Positions 1 to 7,716 of a stretch of 64,000 nucleotides of DNA are shown here, piece by piece. Source of the DNA: Clostridiales bacterium 38-18 (GTDB taxonomy: Bacteria; Bacillota; Clostridia; Peptostreptococcales; Acidaminobacteraceae); NCBI GenBank assembly GCA_001897605.1, contig MKTL01000006.1:549132-613131 (forward strand), read 5' to 3'. The notes under the pieces are model-generated. The model worked only from the letters and a program-made list of their open reading frames with translations. It did no database searches and had not been told where the DNA came from. Numbering within the stretch: the first letter of the stretch is position 1; each line of letters begins with the position of its first letter. A program made the position numbers and the translations under genes.

Positions 1-1194
1 TCTAGCATAGGTAGCGCCACCTGAAGCGGTTGGCTCACCAGATAAACCGGTCTCTTCTACATAAACCTGAGTTAATACTTGTATCAGCTCTGACGACTTT
101 TCTATATACAAAGGTGCTAAGTAATCGAGCTCTTCATATTCTAAACCATATTTTTCTGCCACTCTCGTTATCCCATCAACGATAAATTTTTTATCTACGG
201 TTACTGGAATACGAGCATCAATCCCTATGGTTTCACCGAAGCTGGATAAATCAATCTGATTTACTGAAAAAGTTAACTTACCAGAAGGCTCATCTTGGCA
301 ATTACCAAAAATTAATTCGCCATTATAGGTAAAGGCTATCTTTTCACTTAAAAAAGCGATCATAGGCGAATCTGTACCTATTTCCTTTAGCGCCATTGCC
401 ATTCTAACAATTGCATTGACACCAGCATTTGGTTTAGCTGAATGAGCACTTTTACCGATGACAAATAGCTCCTCTTCCTCAAGATCATGATCAAATCCCA
501 TCTTCTTTAATTGTTTTTCAAGTCGATAGATATGATCCCCATGATAGGAAGCTGATTCTGGAACAGCGTTCATAGCAGTTCCGCCTCTTACTCTAAGCTC
601 AGATTTTTGACTGGTTTTTAATTTGAACTGAAGCAAACCTTTTTCAGCGTACACAACCGGGAAATTTGCATCAGGTGTAAAACCTGCAACGGGAATTTCT
701 TCTCTTGATGAGTACCGACAGATTCCACGCCAGCTTGTTTCTTCGTCTGTTCCAATTATAATTCTGACCCGTTTATTAAATTGGGCGCCTGTATCTATGA
801 CGGCCTTTACGCCAAAGATTGCTGCAATTAGTGGTCCCTTATCATCTATTGCGCCTCTGCCGAAGATCTTTCCATCTTCAATTTCTCCTCCATAAGGTGC
901 ATGCTTCCAGTTTCCTGCATCTCCCTCGGAGACGACATCAATATGCCCCAATATGGCAATCATTTCTTCACCGTCACCATATTCAGCATATCCATAATAG
1001 CCTTCAGGATCATAATAGGTTCTAAAACCAAGACCTTCACAAATATCTAGTGTCTTTTTTAATGCAGCATCAATTTGCTTACCAAAAGGCTTCACTTCAT
1101 CTAATTCATCTAGTACACTTGGAATCGCTAACAATTCCACCAAAGCCGAAATCATTTCCTTTTGATTGTCAACTACCTTATTACGAACCATCAT
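1..1194 (-). CDS. pepV: M20-family dipeptidase (PepV-like), C-terminus cut by window edge
   Basis: Zinc-dependent cytosolic dipeptidase of peptidase family M20, which releases amino acids from dipeptides taken up by the cell. Only the first 398 codons lie in the window; the frame is open to base 1. The PepV metal and catalytic residues are visible: GHIDVV with H84 and D86, the bridging aspartate D117 in GAIDDKGP, and the catalytic and ligand pair E151/E152 in GTDEETSW. Two ATGs stand side by side; the first has an AGGGGG ribosome site 8 bases upstream and was chosen. It is separate from ileS and probably has its own promoter. The exact substrate (dipeptide or another aminoacyl compound) cannot be fixed from sequence, since M20A members such as Xaa-His dipeptidases look alike. 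Confidence 0.85.
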   Translation of the reverse strand, partial: MMVRNKVVDNQKEMISALVELLAIPSVLDELDEVKPFGKQIDAALKKTLDICEGLGFRTYYDPEGYYGYAEYGDGEEMIAILGHIDVVSEGDAGNWKHAPYGGEIEDGKIFGRGAIDDKGPLIAAIFGVKAVIDTGAQFNKRVRIIIGTDEETSWRGICRYSSREEIPVAGFTPDANFPVVYAEKGLLQFKLKTSQKSELRVRGGTAMNAVPESASYHGDHIYRLEKQLKKMGFDHDLEEEELFVIGKSAHSAKPNAGVNAIVRMAMALKEIGTDSPMIAFLSEKIAFTYNGELIFGNCQDEPSGKLTFSVNQIDLSSFGETIGIDARIPVTVDKKFIVDGITRVAEKYGLEYEELDYLAPLYIEKSSELIQVLTQVYVEETGLSGEPTASGGATYAR

Positions 1195-1240
1195 AACCAA
1201 CGCCCCCTTTTCCTTGTGTCGCAACTAGCTGTTTTAATAA

Positions 1241-1270
1241 TATATAACCTATCTTGTGTCTATAAATCAA
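1241..1270 (-). promoter_or_regulatory. Candidate promoter of the dipeptidase gene
   Basis: On the minus strand TTGATT (1265-1270) and TATATA (1241-1246) are separated by 18 bases, about 45 bases before the dipeptidase start. Three exact copies of GACACAA lie around it at 1214-1220, 1254-1260 and 1275-1281 and could be regulator sites. The match is moderate. Confidence 0.4.
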
Positions 1271-1320
1271 TAATTTGTGTCATTAGTATAATTATTTTTA
1301 TTTACAGCCATATGAACAAA

Positions 1321-1402
1321 AAAATTCGCAATATTAAATTCTTCGGACGTCGGTCCTCGGCAAGCCTGCGGAGCGTCCTACGAATTCAATATTGCGAATT
1401 TT
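1321..1402. repeat. 82-bp palindrome; ileS terminator and/or REP-like element
   Basis: The outer arms pair perfectly for 15 bases (AAAATTCGCAATATT at 1321-1335 against 1388-1402) and the pairing continues with a few mismatches to GGACG/CGTCC at 1345-1349 and 1374-1378. The centre is GC-rich, unlike the AT-rich surroundings. On the minus strand the stem runs into seven T's, so it can end ileS transcription. The length and GC-rich core are more than a plain terminator needs and suggest a dispersed palindromic repeat. Confidence 0.6.
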
Positions 1403-1536
1403 ATATACATTTTTTTTCAGTCTGTTTATTCAATAGTTAAATTTAATAGTTAAATTAAGTACCAAAATTAATTGTCTAAATAATCAACTAAAATTAATTT
1501 ATAACATCAAAACTATAATTTAGAACTAAAAATAAC

Positions 1537-4500
1537 TTAGTTCTTTGTGACGAATACACCAACCTCGTTTCCATTGAGCTGATGCATTTCGTATGGTTGA
1601 TCTTGACCAGCTACTAGAGCGGTTGCCAATGTTTCTGACTTGATATACTCAGCATACGCTTCTACAGCATTTGCAAACGCTTCTGGCGCTTGGTAGAAAA
1701 TCGTAATTTGATCCATCATTTCATAGTCATTTGCTTTTCTCATTTGTTGAACTCTTGAGATTAGTTCTCTTGCGTAACCTTCTGCGATGAGTTCATCCGT
1801 TAATTGCGTATCTAGGATGATAAAACGGTTATTTTCCATTTTAACAGTGAAGCCTTCCTTCGCATTGATGTTAATGAGAACGTGCTCAGCAGTAACTTCA
1901 AACGGTTGGCCTTCAAGCTCAATCGTAACACTTTCGCCACCGTCGAGTTTCATCGCATAAACTTGTGGGTCTAGCTTGTTTAGCTCAGCCGTGAACGCAC
2001 CCATGCCTTTACCGATAATTGGTCCTAGTACTTTAAAGTTTGGTTTAAGTTGGAAATTCATATAATTAGGAAGGTTATTTGTAAACTCAACGTGTTTTAC
2101 ATTAAGCTCTTCCATTAAAAGTTCCACTAAATCGCCGATTAATTCTTCATATTTACCATCTACGATGATTTCGTTGATAGGTTGTCTAACTTTGATTTTA
2201 ACCGATTCACGTGCGGATCTACCTAACGTTGTTAGATCTCTTACAAGGTCCATTCTAGACTCTACGCGTAGGTCGATTAACGACTCAACCACTTCAGGAT
2301 ATTGACTTACGTGTACCGAAGCCTCTCCAGTTAAGTTTCTATAGATTTCTTCTGTGATGAACGGTGCAAAAGGCGCAGCCAATTGACAGACTGTGATAAG
2401 GACTTCATTTGTCGTGTTGTAAACTGATTTTTTATCCTCTGTTAATTCAGAATCCCAGAATCTTCTTCTTGATCTTCTGATGTACCAGTTTGATAAATCT
2501 TCACTTACAAACTCTTGAATCTTTCTTACTGCTTTAGTCATATCAAATACATTTACATCTTCACGTACTGCTTTGATTAATGAGTTCAGTTTAGATAAAA
2601 TCCATCTGTCTAGCTCTGGACGATCTTCTGGTTTCACATAGAAGCTGTTAACATCTATCTTATCTGTGTTGGCATATAATGTGAAGAAGTTATAAACGTT
2701 CTTGATTGTACCAAAGAACTTAGAATTAACTTCAATCAAACCATCTTCGTCGAATTTGGTTGGCGTCCATGCTGGTGATACATAGTATAAATACCATCTC
2801 ACCACGTCTGCACCATATTTGTTTAAGAGTTCAAAGGCATCTACACCATTGCCTCTTGACTTAGACATTTTCTTACCAAACTTATCTAAGATCAGGTCGT
2901 TAACAAGAACGTTTTTATATGGTGATTTGCCCATTACAAATGTACTAATTGCGATTAAGGAGTAGAACCAGCCTCGCGTTTGGTCAATGCCCTCACAGAT
3001 GAAATCTGCTGGGAATAAGGTTTCGAAGATCTCCTTGTTTTCAAATGGGTAGTGATGCTGTGCAAAAGGCATCGAACCACTGTCGAACCAACAGTCGATA
3101 ACATCAGGCACCCTGTTCATTGTGCCACCGCATTTATCGCATTTTAAGTGTACATCATCCACATAAGGTCTGTGTAGTTCAATATCAGTCGTAATCGTCT
3201 CAACCGCTCGATCAACAAGCTCCTGTCTAGAACCAACTGAAGTGGTATGACCGCAGTCACAACGCCAAATATTAAGTGGTGTTCCCCAATATCTACTTCT
3301 TGAAATTGCCCAGTCATTTAGGTTTTCAAGCCAGTTTCCAAATCTTTTTTCACCGACATAGTCAGGGTACCAATTAACTGAGTTATTGTTCTCGATTAAT
3401 TGATCCTTTAATTTTGTCATCTCGATATACCAGCTTGGTTTTGCATAGTATAAAAGAGGTGTACGGCAACGCCAGCAGTGTGGATAATTGTGATCCATTC
3501 TTTGACGTTTGAAAAGCTTGTTGTTTTCAGCTAGCCATGTAACGATTTCTGGGTCTGCATCGATAACAAACGTGCCTTTCCAAGGTGTTTCTGTGTATTT
3601 ACCTTCTTCATCAACGGGTTGTAGCACTGGTAAATTGTATCTTACACCTGTATTGTAGTCATCTTCACCAAATGCAGGTGCAGTATGAACGATACCAGTA
3701 CCATCTTCTACAGTAACGTAGTCTGCACAAGTAACAAAGAAAGCTTTCTTATCTGTGTTAACAAACGGCATGATTTGCTCATATTCAACGTACTCTAAAT
3801 CCTTACCTTTCATTTCTTCGAGAACTTCAAACTCACCTTCTAACACTTTTGGCGCAAGATTTTTCTCGATATAATAAACTTCATCGTTGTATTTTACTTT
3901 TACGTAGGTTTCATTTGGATTTACAGTTAATGCAACGTTTGATGCAAGTGTCCAAGGTGTCGTTGTCCAAACTAGGAAGTACTCATCTGCATCTTTACGT
4001 TTAAATTTAACATAGACCGTTACGGTTTTGATTTCTTGATAGCCTTGTGCAACCTCATGTGAAGCAAGACCTGTTCCACATCGTGGACAGTAAGGCAAGA
4101 TCTTGTGTCCTTCGTAGATTAATCCTTCTTCGAAGAATTTGTTAAGGATCCACCACTCTGTTTCAATATAATCATTTTCAAGTGTGATATATGGGTGATC
4201 AAGATCGATGAGATATGCCATTTTTTTCGTCATTTCTCTCCAAGCATCTTCATACTCAAAAACAGATGAACGACATTGATGGTTAAAGTTCTCAATCCCA
4301 TACGCTTCAATAGCTGATTTATCGTTTAATTTAAGTCTTTTTTCAACTTCGATCTCAACAGGAAGACCATGTGTGTCCCATCCTGCTTTACGTTTAACTT
4401 GATAGCCTTGCATCGTTTTAACACGGCACACAGAGTCTTTAAGGGCACGAGATATAACATGGTGAATTCCCGGTCTACCATTTGCGGTAGGTGGTCCCTC

Positions 4501-4632
4501 ATAAAAAATAAAAGCAGGCTTACCCTCTCTGCTATCAACACTTAACTTTAATAAGTCGATGTCTTCCCAATAATCTCTGACGAGTTTTTCGTTGTCTGCC
4601 ACTGCATTTTTAGCCAATTCTTTGTAGCTCAT
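1537..4632 (-). CDS. ileS: Isoleucyl-tRNA synthetase, IleS2 type with GxHH signature
   Basis: Class I aminoacyl-tRNA synthetase charging tRNA-Ile, 1031 residues, the length of the eukaryote-like IleS2 branch. The first signature motif, normally HxGH, reads GIHH at residues 55-58 (codons 4459-4470). The second, KMSKS, is intact at 588-592. The central region has the editing-domain insertion, an ISRSRYWGTPLNIW block and two cysteine clusters that may bind zinc. The start was set at the ATG preceded by AAAGG at 9 bases; another ATG three codons upstream touches the same site. Longer frames begin inside the T-box leader and are not used. Transcription is controlled by that leader. IleS2 enzymes are known for natural mupirocin resistance. 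Confidence 0.96.
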   Translation of the reverse strand: MSYKELAKNAVADNEKLVRDYWEDIDLLKLSVDSREGKPAFIFYEGPPTANGRPGIHHVISRALKDSVCRVKTMQGYQVKRKAGWDTHGLPVEIEVEKRLKLNDKSAIEAYGIENFNHQCRSSVFEYEDAWREMTKKMAYLIDLDHPYITLENDYIETEWWILNKFFEEGLIYEGHKILPYCPRCGTGLASHEVAQGYQEIKTVTVYVKFKRKDADEYFLVWTTTPWTLASNVALTVNPNETYVKVKYNDEVYYIEKNLAPKVLEGEFEVLEEMKGKDLEYVEYEQIMPFVNTDKKAFFVTCADYVTVEDGTGIVHTAPAFGEDDYNTGVRYNLPVLQPVDEEGKYTETPWKGTFVIDADPEIVTWLAENNKLFKRQRMDHNYPHCWRCRTPLLYYAKPSWYIEMTKLKDQLIENNNSVNWYPDYVGEKRFGNWLENLNDWAISRSRYWGTPLNIWRCDCGHTTSVGSRQELVDRAVETITTDIELHRPYVDDVHLKCDKCGGTMNRVPDVIDCWFDSGSMPFAQHHYPFENKEIFETLFPADFICEGIDQTRGWFYSLIAISTFVMGKSPYKNVLVNDLILDKFGKKMSKSRGNGVDAFELLNKYGADVVRWYLYYVSPAWTPTKFDEDGLIEVNSKFFGTIKNVYNFFTLYANTDKIDVNSFYVKPEDRPELDRWILSKLNSLIKAVREDVNVFDMTKAVRKIQEFVSEDLSNWYIRRSRRRFWDSELTEDKKSVYNTTNEVLITVCQLAAPFAPFITEEIYRNLTGEASVHVSQYPEVVESLIDLRVESRMDLVRDLTTLGRSARESVKIKVRQPINEIIVDGKYEELIGDLVELLMEELNVKHVEFTNNLPNYMNFQLKPNFKVLGPIIGKGMGAFTAELNKLDPQVYAMKLDGGESVTIELEGQPFEVTAEHVLININAKEGFTVKMENNRFIILDTQLTDELIAEGYARELISRVQQMRKANDYEMMDQITIFYQAPEAFANAVEAYAEYIKSETLATALVAGQDQPYEMHQLNGNEVGVFVTKN

Positions 4633-4640
4633 CTTAGTCA

Positions 4641-4902
4641 TCCTTTCAATCCGTATTTCAAAAAAATAAAATCCCATAGCTTGCGCTATGGGACGAATAA
4701 ACCGTGGTACCACCCAAATTTCACTCATAGGAGTGCTTCATTCATGATAACGGTATTTAACCGGTTCTCGCTACTGTGAGTTCACAAGAACAACTATGGG
4801 TGATATTCATTATAAAGCGCCATGTCAATTTTCACCAGCCATTGACTCTCTGAATGGATTTATAATTACTCGTCCCAATATTAGTTTATGTCTTATTAGT
4901 TT
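4641..4902 (-). promoter_or_regulatory. T-box riboswitch of ileS (tRNA-Ile sensing)
   Basis: The leader has the T-box landmarks in order: a stem I region with the AGAGAG and GGTGAAAA elements, a probable specifier ATC in GAATATCACCC (an isoleucine codon), a stem III hairpin, the conserved TGGTACCACGG antiterminator segment (4702-4714), then a terminator. Uncharged tRNA-Ile is expected to stabilise the antiterminator and switch on ileS. Family and position are secure; the specifier assignment is by eye. Confidence 0.93.
4661..4696 (-). terminator. Intrinsic terminator inside the ileS T-box leader
   Basis: Minus-strand stem TCCCATAGC / GCTATGGGA with a GCAA loop, followed by TTTTATTTTTTT. It overlaps the 3' part of the antiterminator pairing, as in T-box attenuators. 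Confidence 0.9.
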
Positions 4903-4908
4903 TTTATA

Positions 4909-4937
4909 ATTATAGCTGAATAAAGATAAAGCGTCAA
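4909..4937 (-). promoter_or_regulatory. Promoter of ileS
   Basis: TTGACG at 4932-4937 and TATAAT at 4909-4914 with a 17-base spacer, on the minus strand. It starts transcription just before the T-box leader and inside the divIVA-ileS gap. Confidence 0.85.
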
Positions 4938-4946
4938 CAGTATTTG

Positions 4947-5393
4947 TTACTCAGCCATTGTGTCATCAAGTGCTTTAAGCTGATTTTCAACTAGCATTTT
5001 AAAGCGCATTTGGAAGGATTGTAACGCATGCTTCGCTTCTTCGTGTCTTTTTATAACCGAGAGCACTTCGTTATTTGCATCACTAATGATCGATTTTGCT
5101 TGATCATCTGCTTTTTGAATGATGAAATCCGCTTTTTCATGCGCTGATTTGATCATGTCCTCTGAAGTACGCTGTGCAAGAATCATCGCTTCATTGATGG
5201 TTTTTTCCATCACCTGATAACGATCCAGCTGCTTTTCCATCTCACTAATTTTTGCGGTGGTTTCAATGTTGACCTGTATTAATTCTTCCATGCTTCTAAC
5301 GATCAATGCAAGGTATTCTTCTACTTCCACTTCGTTATAGCCACGTAGACTTTTTGAAAACTGTTTGTTCTGAATATCAAGTGGTGTCAACAT
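4947..5393 (-). CDS. divIVA: DivIVA-family cell-division/polarity protein
   Basis: Coiled-coil protein that binds curved membrane at poles and septa and recruits partners. The N-terminus has the family lipid-binding segment (LTPLDIQNKQFSKSLRGYNE, residues 2-21) followed by heptad-rich coiled coil up to about residue 140. At 148 residues it is at the short end of the family. An AAGGGGG site precedes the ATG. It is the last gene of the sepF-yggT-ylmH-divIVA block, which sits between the division cluster and ileS in many Firmicutes. Confidence 0.93.
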   Translation of the reverse strand: MLTPLDIQNKQFSKSLRGYNEVEVEEYLALIVRSMEELIQVNIETTAKISEMEKQLDRYQVMEKTINEAMILAQRTSEDMIKSAHEKADFIIQKADDQAKSIISDANNEVLSVIKRHEEAKHALQSFQMRFKMLVENQLKALDDTMAE

Positions 5394-5405
5394 ATTTCTT
5401 CCCCC

Positions 5406-6203
5406 TTATCGCTTATAAAGTGACAAAATCACTCTAATTCTATCTTTTTTCGTGGTGCCCTCTATTGCATTTAAAATCATTCTTCCAAAGCCACGAACAG
5501 AAATCATATCATTTTGGTCAATCTGGTAATCCGTCTTTGAGCAGATCTGGTGATTGACCTTAACCCTTTCAGACTCAATGAGCTTTTGTGTTTCAGATCT
5601 GGATAAATTATAGCCTGCTGCTATAATGGCATCCAGCCTTAAACTCTTAACGGTTGTCATCATCTCCTGAGTTTCGATAGCTCTTTCTAAAGCTTGATCA
5701 AGAGGTATCTGTCTGATTGATATTGATGCTCTCCCTACTTGATCAAGATGCATGCATATATAATCCTCAAGCTCTTTTGAAACTAATACTTGAGCATTTT
5801 TCTCTGCTATTACAATGTCTCCGATTTTTTCACGTTTGATACCCATTGCCATGAGAGCGCCAAGGACGTCCTTATGTTCAATTTTATTAAATTTAGTATT
5901 ATACGTTATCTCTAATAAGCCAACCGTGTTATGAGGCAACACAGGCTCAGAATACTCAGTTCTAAAGATGAGCCTTGCCCGTTCTGCACCATTAAATCCA
6001 CCAAGTCTTTCACATAATAACTCATCTGCATATCTTGAAGCAATCTGTTCAAAGCAATAAATCAAGTCTGGTGTGAGAAAATCACTAACATTGGTTTCAA
6101 AATATGCCTCAGTATCGACGAGATCATCTAGGGTTTTTAGAAAAAGCCCATCTGCATCGATAAATGAAGCATATTGTTTGAGTATTGCATTTTTATTTAT
6201 CAT
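5406..6203 (-). CDS. ylmH: YlmH-like RNA-binding protein with S4 domain
   Basis: 265 residues: an N-terminal YlmH module and a C-terminal S4 domain at roughly 190-245 (AGYNLSRSETQKLIESERV...). In Bacillus subtilis YlmH is linked to ribosome rescue and the gene lies in the same neighbourhood. The ATG chosen overlaps the yggT stop by four bases (ATGA), which implies translational coupling; a TTG two codons upstream is possible but less likely. Transcribed with sepF and divIVA. Confidence 0.9.
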   Translation of the reverse strand: MINKNAILKQYASFIDADGLFLKTLDDLVDTEAYFETNVSDFLTPDLIYCFEQIASRYADELLCERLGGFNGAERARLIFRTEYSEPVLPHNTVGLLEITYNTKFNKIEHKDVLGALMAMGIKREKIGDIVIAEKNAQVLVSKELEDYICMHLDQVGRASISIRQIPLDQALERAIETQEMMTTVKSLRLDAIIAAGYNLSRSETQKLIESERVKVNHQICSKTDYQIDQNDMISVRGFGRMILNAIEGTTKKDRIRVILSLYKR

Positions 6204-6463
6204 AACCAAGCACGAACTAATCCCATAAGCACTTGAAATATTACCAAAGCGACAAATGGGCTAAAATCCACCATATTACCACCAATCTTCAGCCTAAATA
6301 ATAAGCTTCTAATTGGGCTCAAAATTGGCTCTGTGATTTGAATTAAAAATTTCATAATTGGATTTCTAGGATCTCGAATTAACCAAGACAACATCGCTCT
6401 ACCAAATATAAGGTACGTGATCACTTCAAAAAAATAAAATAATGCTACTTTTAATATATCCAA
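6200..6463 (-). CDS. yggT: YggT-family integral membrane protein
   Basis: 87 residues with two hydrophobic segments (about 7-25 and 62-84) and between them the family signature: SWLIRDPRNPIMKFL, then ITEPILSPIRSL. YggT (YlmG) proteins are linked to septum or membrane organisation, but the biochemical role is unsettled. The start codon is TTG with GGGG seven bases upstream; no nearby ATG fits. It overlaps ylmH by four bases and follows sepF closely. Confidence 0.9.
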   Translation of the reverse strand: MDILKVALFYFFEVITYLIFGRAMLSWLIRDPRNPIMKFLIQITEPILSPIRSLLFRLKIGGNMVDFSPFVALVIFQVLMGLVRAWL

Positions 6464-6480
6464 GCTACTTCCCCTTTCAA

Positions 6481-6981
6481 TTACTCACGAAGCCAACTGT
6501 TAATTGGTGTTTCGCTTTTATTAATGACGTCTCCTGTTATGTCAACATTTTGAGGTGCTAATATGAAGATGCCCTTAGCAACTTGTTGAATATGACCATC
6601 TAAAGCATATAATGCACCTGAACAAAAGTCAAAAATCTTACGACCTAGATCCTTGTCTAAATCCGAAATATTCATAACAACGGGTCTTCTGCTTTTAAGT
6701 GTATCGACAATATTTGTAGATTCCTCAAAACTTTTTGGGTTAAATAAAACCACATTCATTTGTGCATTTGAATGAATGTTTAAGATTTTATTAGACGTCT
6801 TAATCGTATTCATTGATTTATTCGATGCATCTGATATAGCGTTTAAAGTCATACTCGTCTCTTCTGTTTCTAAATCTGTTCTCTTCATATCCTGATAGAA
6901 ATCCTCAGTTCTATCTTCAGCTTCTTCATGAGAGTCAACACCCCAGAAAAACTTAATCTTGTCAATAAAGCGATCCGCCAT
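6481..6981 (-). CDS. sepF: Cell-division protein SepF
   Basis: 166-residue cytoplasmic protein. It has an N-terminal amphipathic segment (MADRFIDKIKFFWGV) expected to bind membrane, a variable acidic linker, and the C-terminal SepF domain (about 75-160; VVLFNPKSFEESTNIVDTLKSRRPVVMNISDL). SepF anchors FtsZ and shapes septum assembly. This matters here because no ftsA is present in the cluster, so SepF may be the main FtsZ membrane anchor. AGGAGG lies 8 bases before the ATG. Confidence 0.95.
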   Translation of the reverse strand: MADRFIDKIKFFWGVDSHEEAEDRTEDFYQDMKRTDLETEETSMTLNAISDASNKSMNTIKTSNKILNIHSNAQMNVVLFNPKSFEESTNIVDTLKSRRPVVMNISDLDKDLGRKIFDFCSGALYALDGHIQQVAKGIFILAPQNVDITGDVINKSETPINSWLRE

Positions 6982-7002
6982 TTATATGCCTCCTCTTAGG
7001 AT

Positions 7003-7701
7003 TTAATAATTTCTTTTTCCATAAATTCTAGTGCCCACACGAATCATGTTGGCGCCTTCTTCGATAGCTATGCCAAAGTCACCTGACATTCCCATCGATA
7101 GAAATTTCGCTTCAACATTATCGGCTTTAATATCATTAAGGCGATCAAATAAGCCTTTCATCACCTTAAAATCAGATCTTAATGTTTCTGGGTCATCTAC
7201 AAATGGAGCGATGTTCATCAATCCACAAACCTTAATGTTCTTTAGTTGACTTATTTCTTGAACAAGCTCTATCACAGAATCAGGCGATACGCCAGACTTT
7301 TGTGTTTCATCTGCCACATTAACCTGAATCAAGATGTCTTGTATCTTGTCAATTTTTTGCGCTCGATTTGAAATTTCCTCAGCCAGTCTTAAACTGTCAA
7401 CAGAATGAATCAAATCAACCTTATCAATTATATATTTTACTTTATTTGTTTGTAAATGTCCAATCAGATGCCACTTTACACCCTTCACAATTTGGTCGTA
7501 TTTTCGCGTTATTTCTTGAACCTTATTTTCACCTATATCTGTTATTCCATAAGCAATTGAAGCATTCATAACATCTGCTTCGTAGGTCTTTGTAACGCCA
7601 ATAAGTGTAATTTCATCTCTTTTTCTTGAGGCCTTACTACAAGCCTCATTGATTTCTAATTCAAGTTCTGCTAGTTGTGTTTTCAGATAACTTAACGCCA
7701 C
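7003..7701 (-). CDS. yggS: YggS/PLPBP pyridoxal-phosphate homeostasis protein
   Basis: 232-residue PLP-binding protein with the alanine-racemase-like barrel but no partner domain. The PLP lysine lies in the IGVTKTY segment near residue 37; the KWHLIGHLQTNK and GLMNIAP blocks and the C-terminal MGMSGDFGIAIEEGANMIRVGTRIYG phosphate-binding region are intact. It buffers PLP and affects amino-acid homeostasis. The start is GTG with GGAGG about 7 bases upstream. It sits between the HlyD-like gene and sepF, the usual Firmicutes place. Confidence 0.95.
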   Translation of the reverse strand: MALSYLKTQLAELELEINEACSKASRKRDEITLIGVTKTYEADVMNASIAYGITDIGENKVQEITRKYDQIVKGVKWHLIGHLQTNKVKYIIDKVDLIHSVDSLRLAEEISNRAQKIDKIQDILIQVNVADETQKSGVSPDSVIELVQEISQLKNIKVCGLMNIAPFVDDPETLRSDFKVMKGLFDRLNDIKADNVEAKFLSMGMSGDFGIAIEEGANMIRVGTRIYGKRNY

Positions 7702-7716
7702 TGTATGCCTCCACTA

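Larger units (their letters stand above)
1195..1536. other. Intergenic stretch between ileS and the dipeptidase gene
   Basis: No credible gene. It holds an 82-bp imperfect palindrome (1321-1402), a probable promoter for the dipeptidase gene, and AT-rich sequence with short repeats of TTAAATTTAATAGTTAAAT type near 1436-1456. The small open frames here lack ribosome sites and protein-like composition. Confidence 0.6.

Noticed and set aside
1321-1402. Insertion-sequence end or transposon
   Set aside because: There is no transposase frame and no target duplication was seen; the element is fully accounted for as one palindrome.
819-1440. Plus-strand open frames of 68 and 92 codons
   Set aside because: They lie opposite the dipeptidase gene or across the palindrome and promoter; they lack ribosome sites and have His/Leu/Phe-rich composition typical of antisense frames.
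4633-4728. Longer N-terminus of IleRS starting at 4728
   Set aside because: The added 32 codons cover the T-box antiterminator and terminator, and the sequence matches no synthetase. The ATG at 4632 has a ribosome site.
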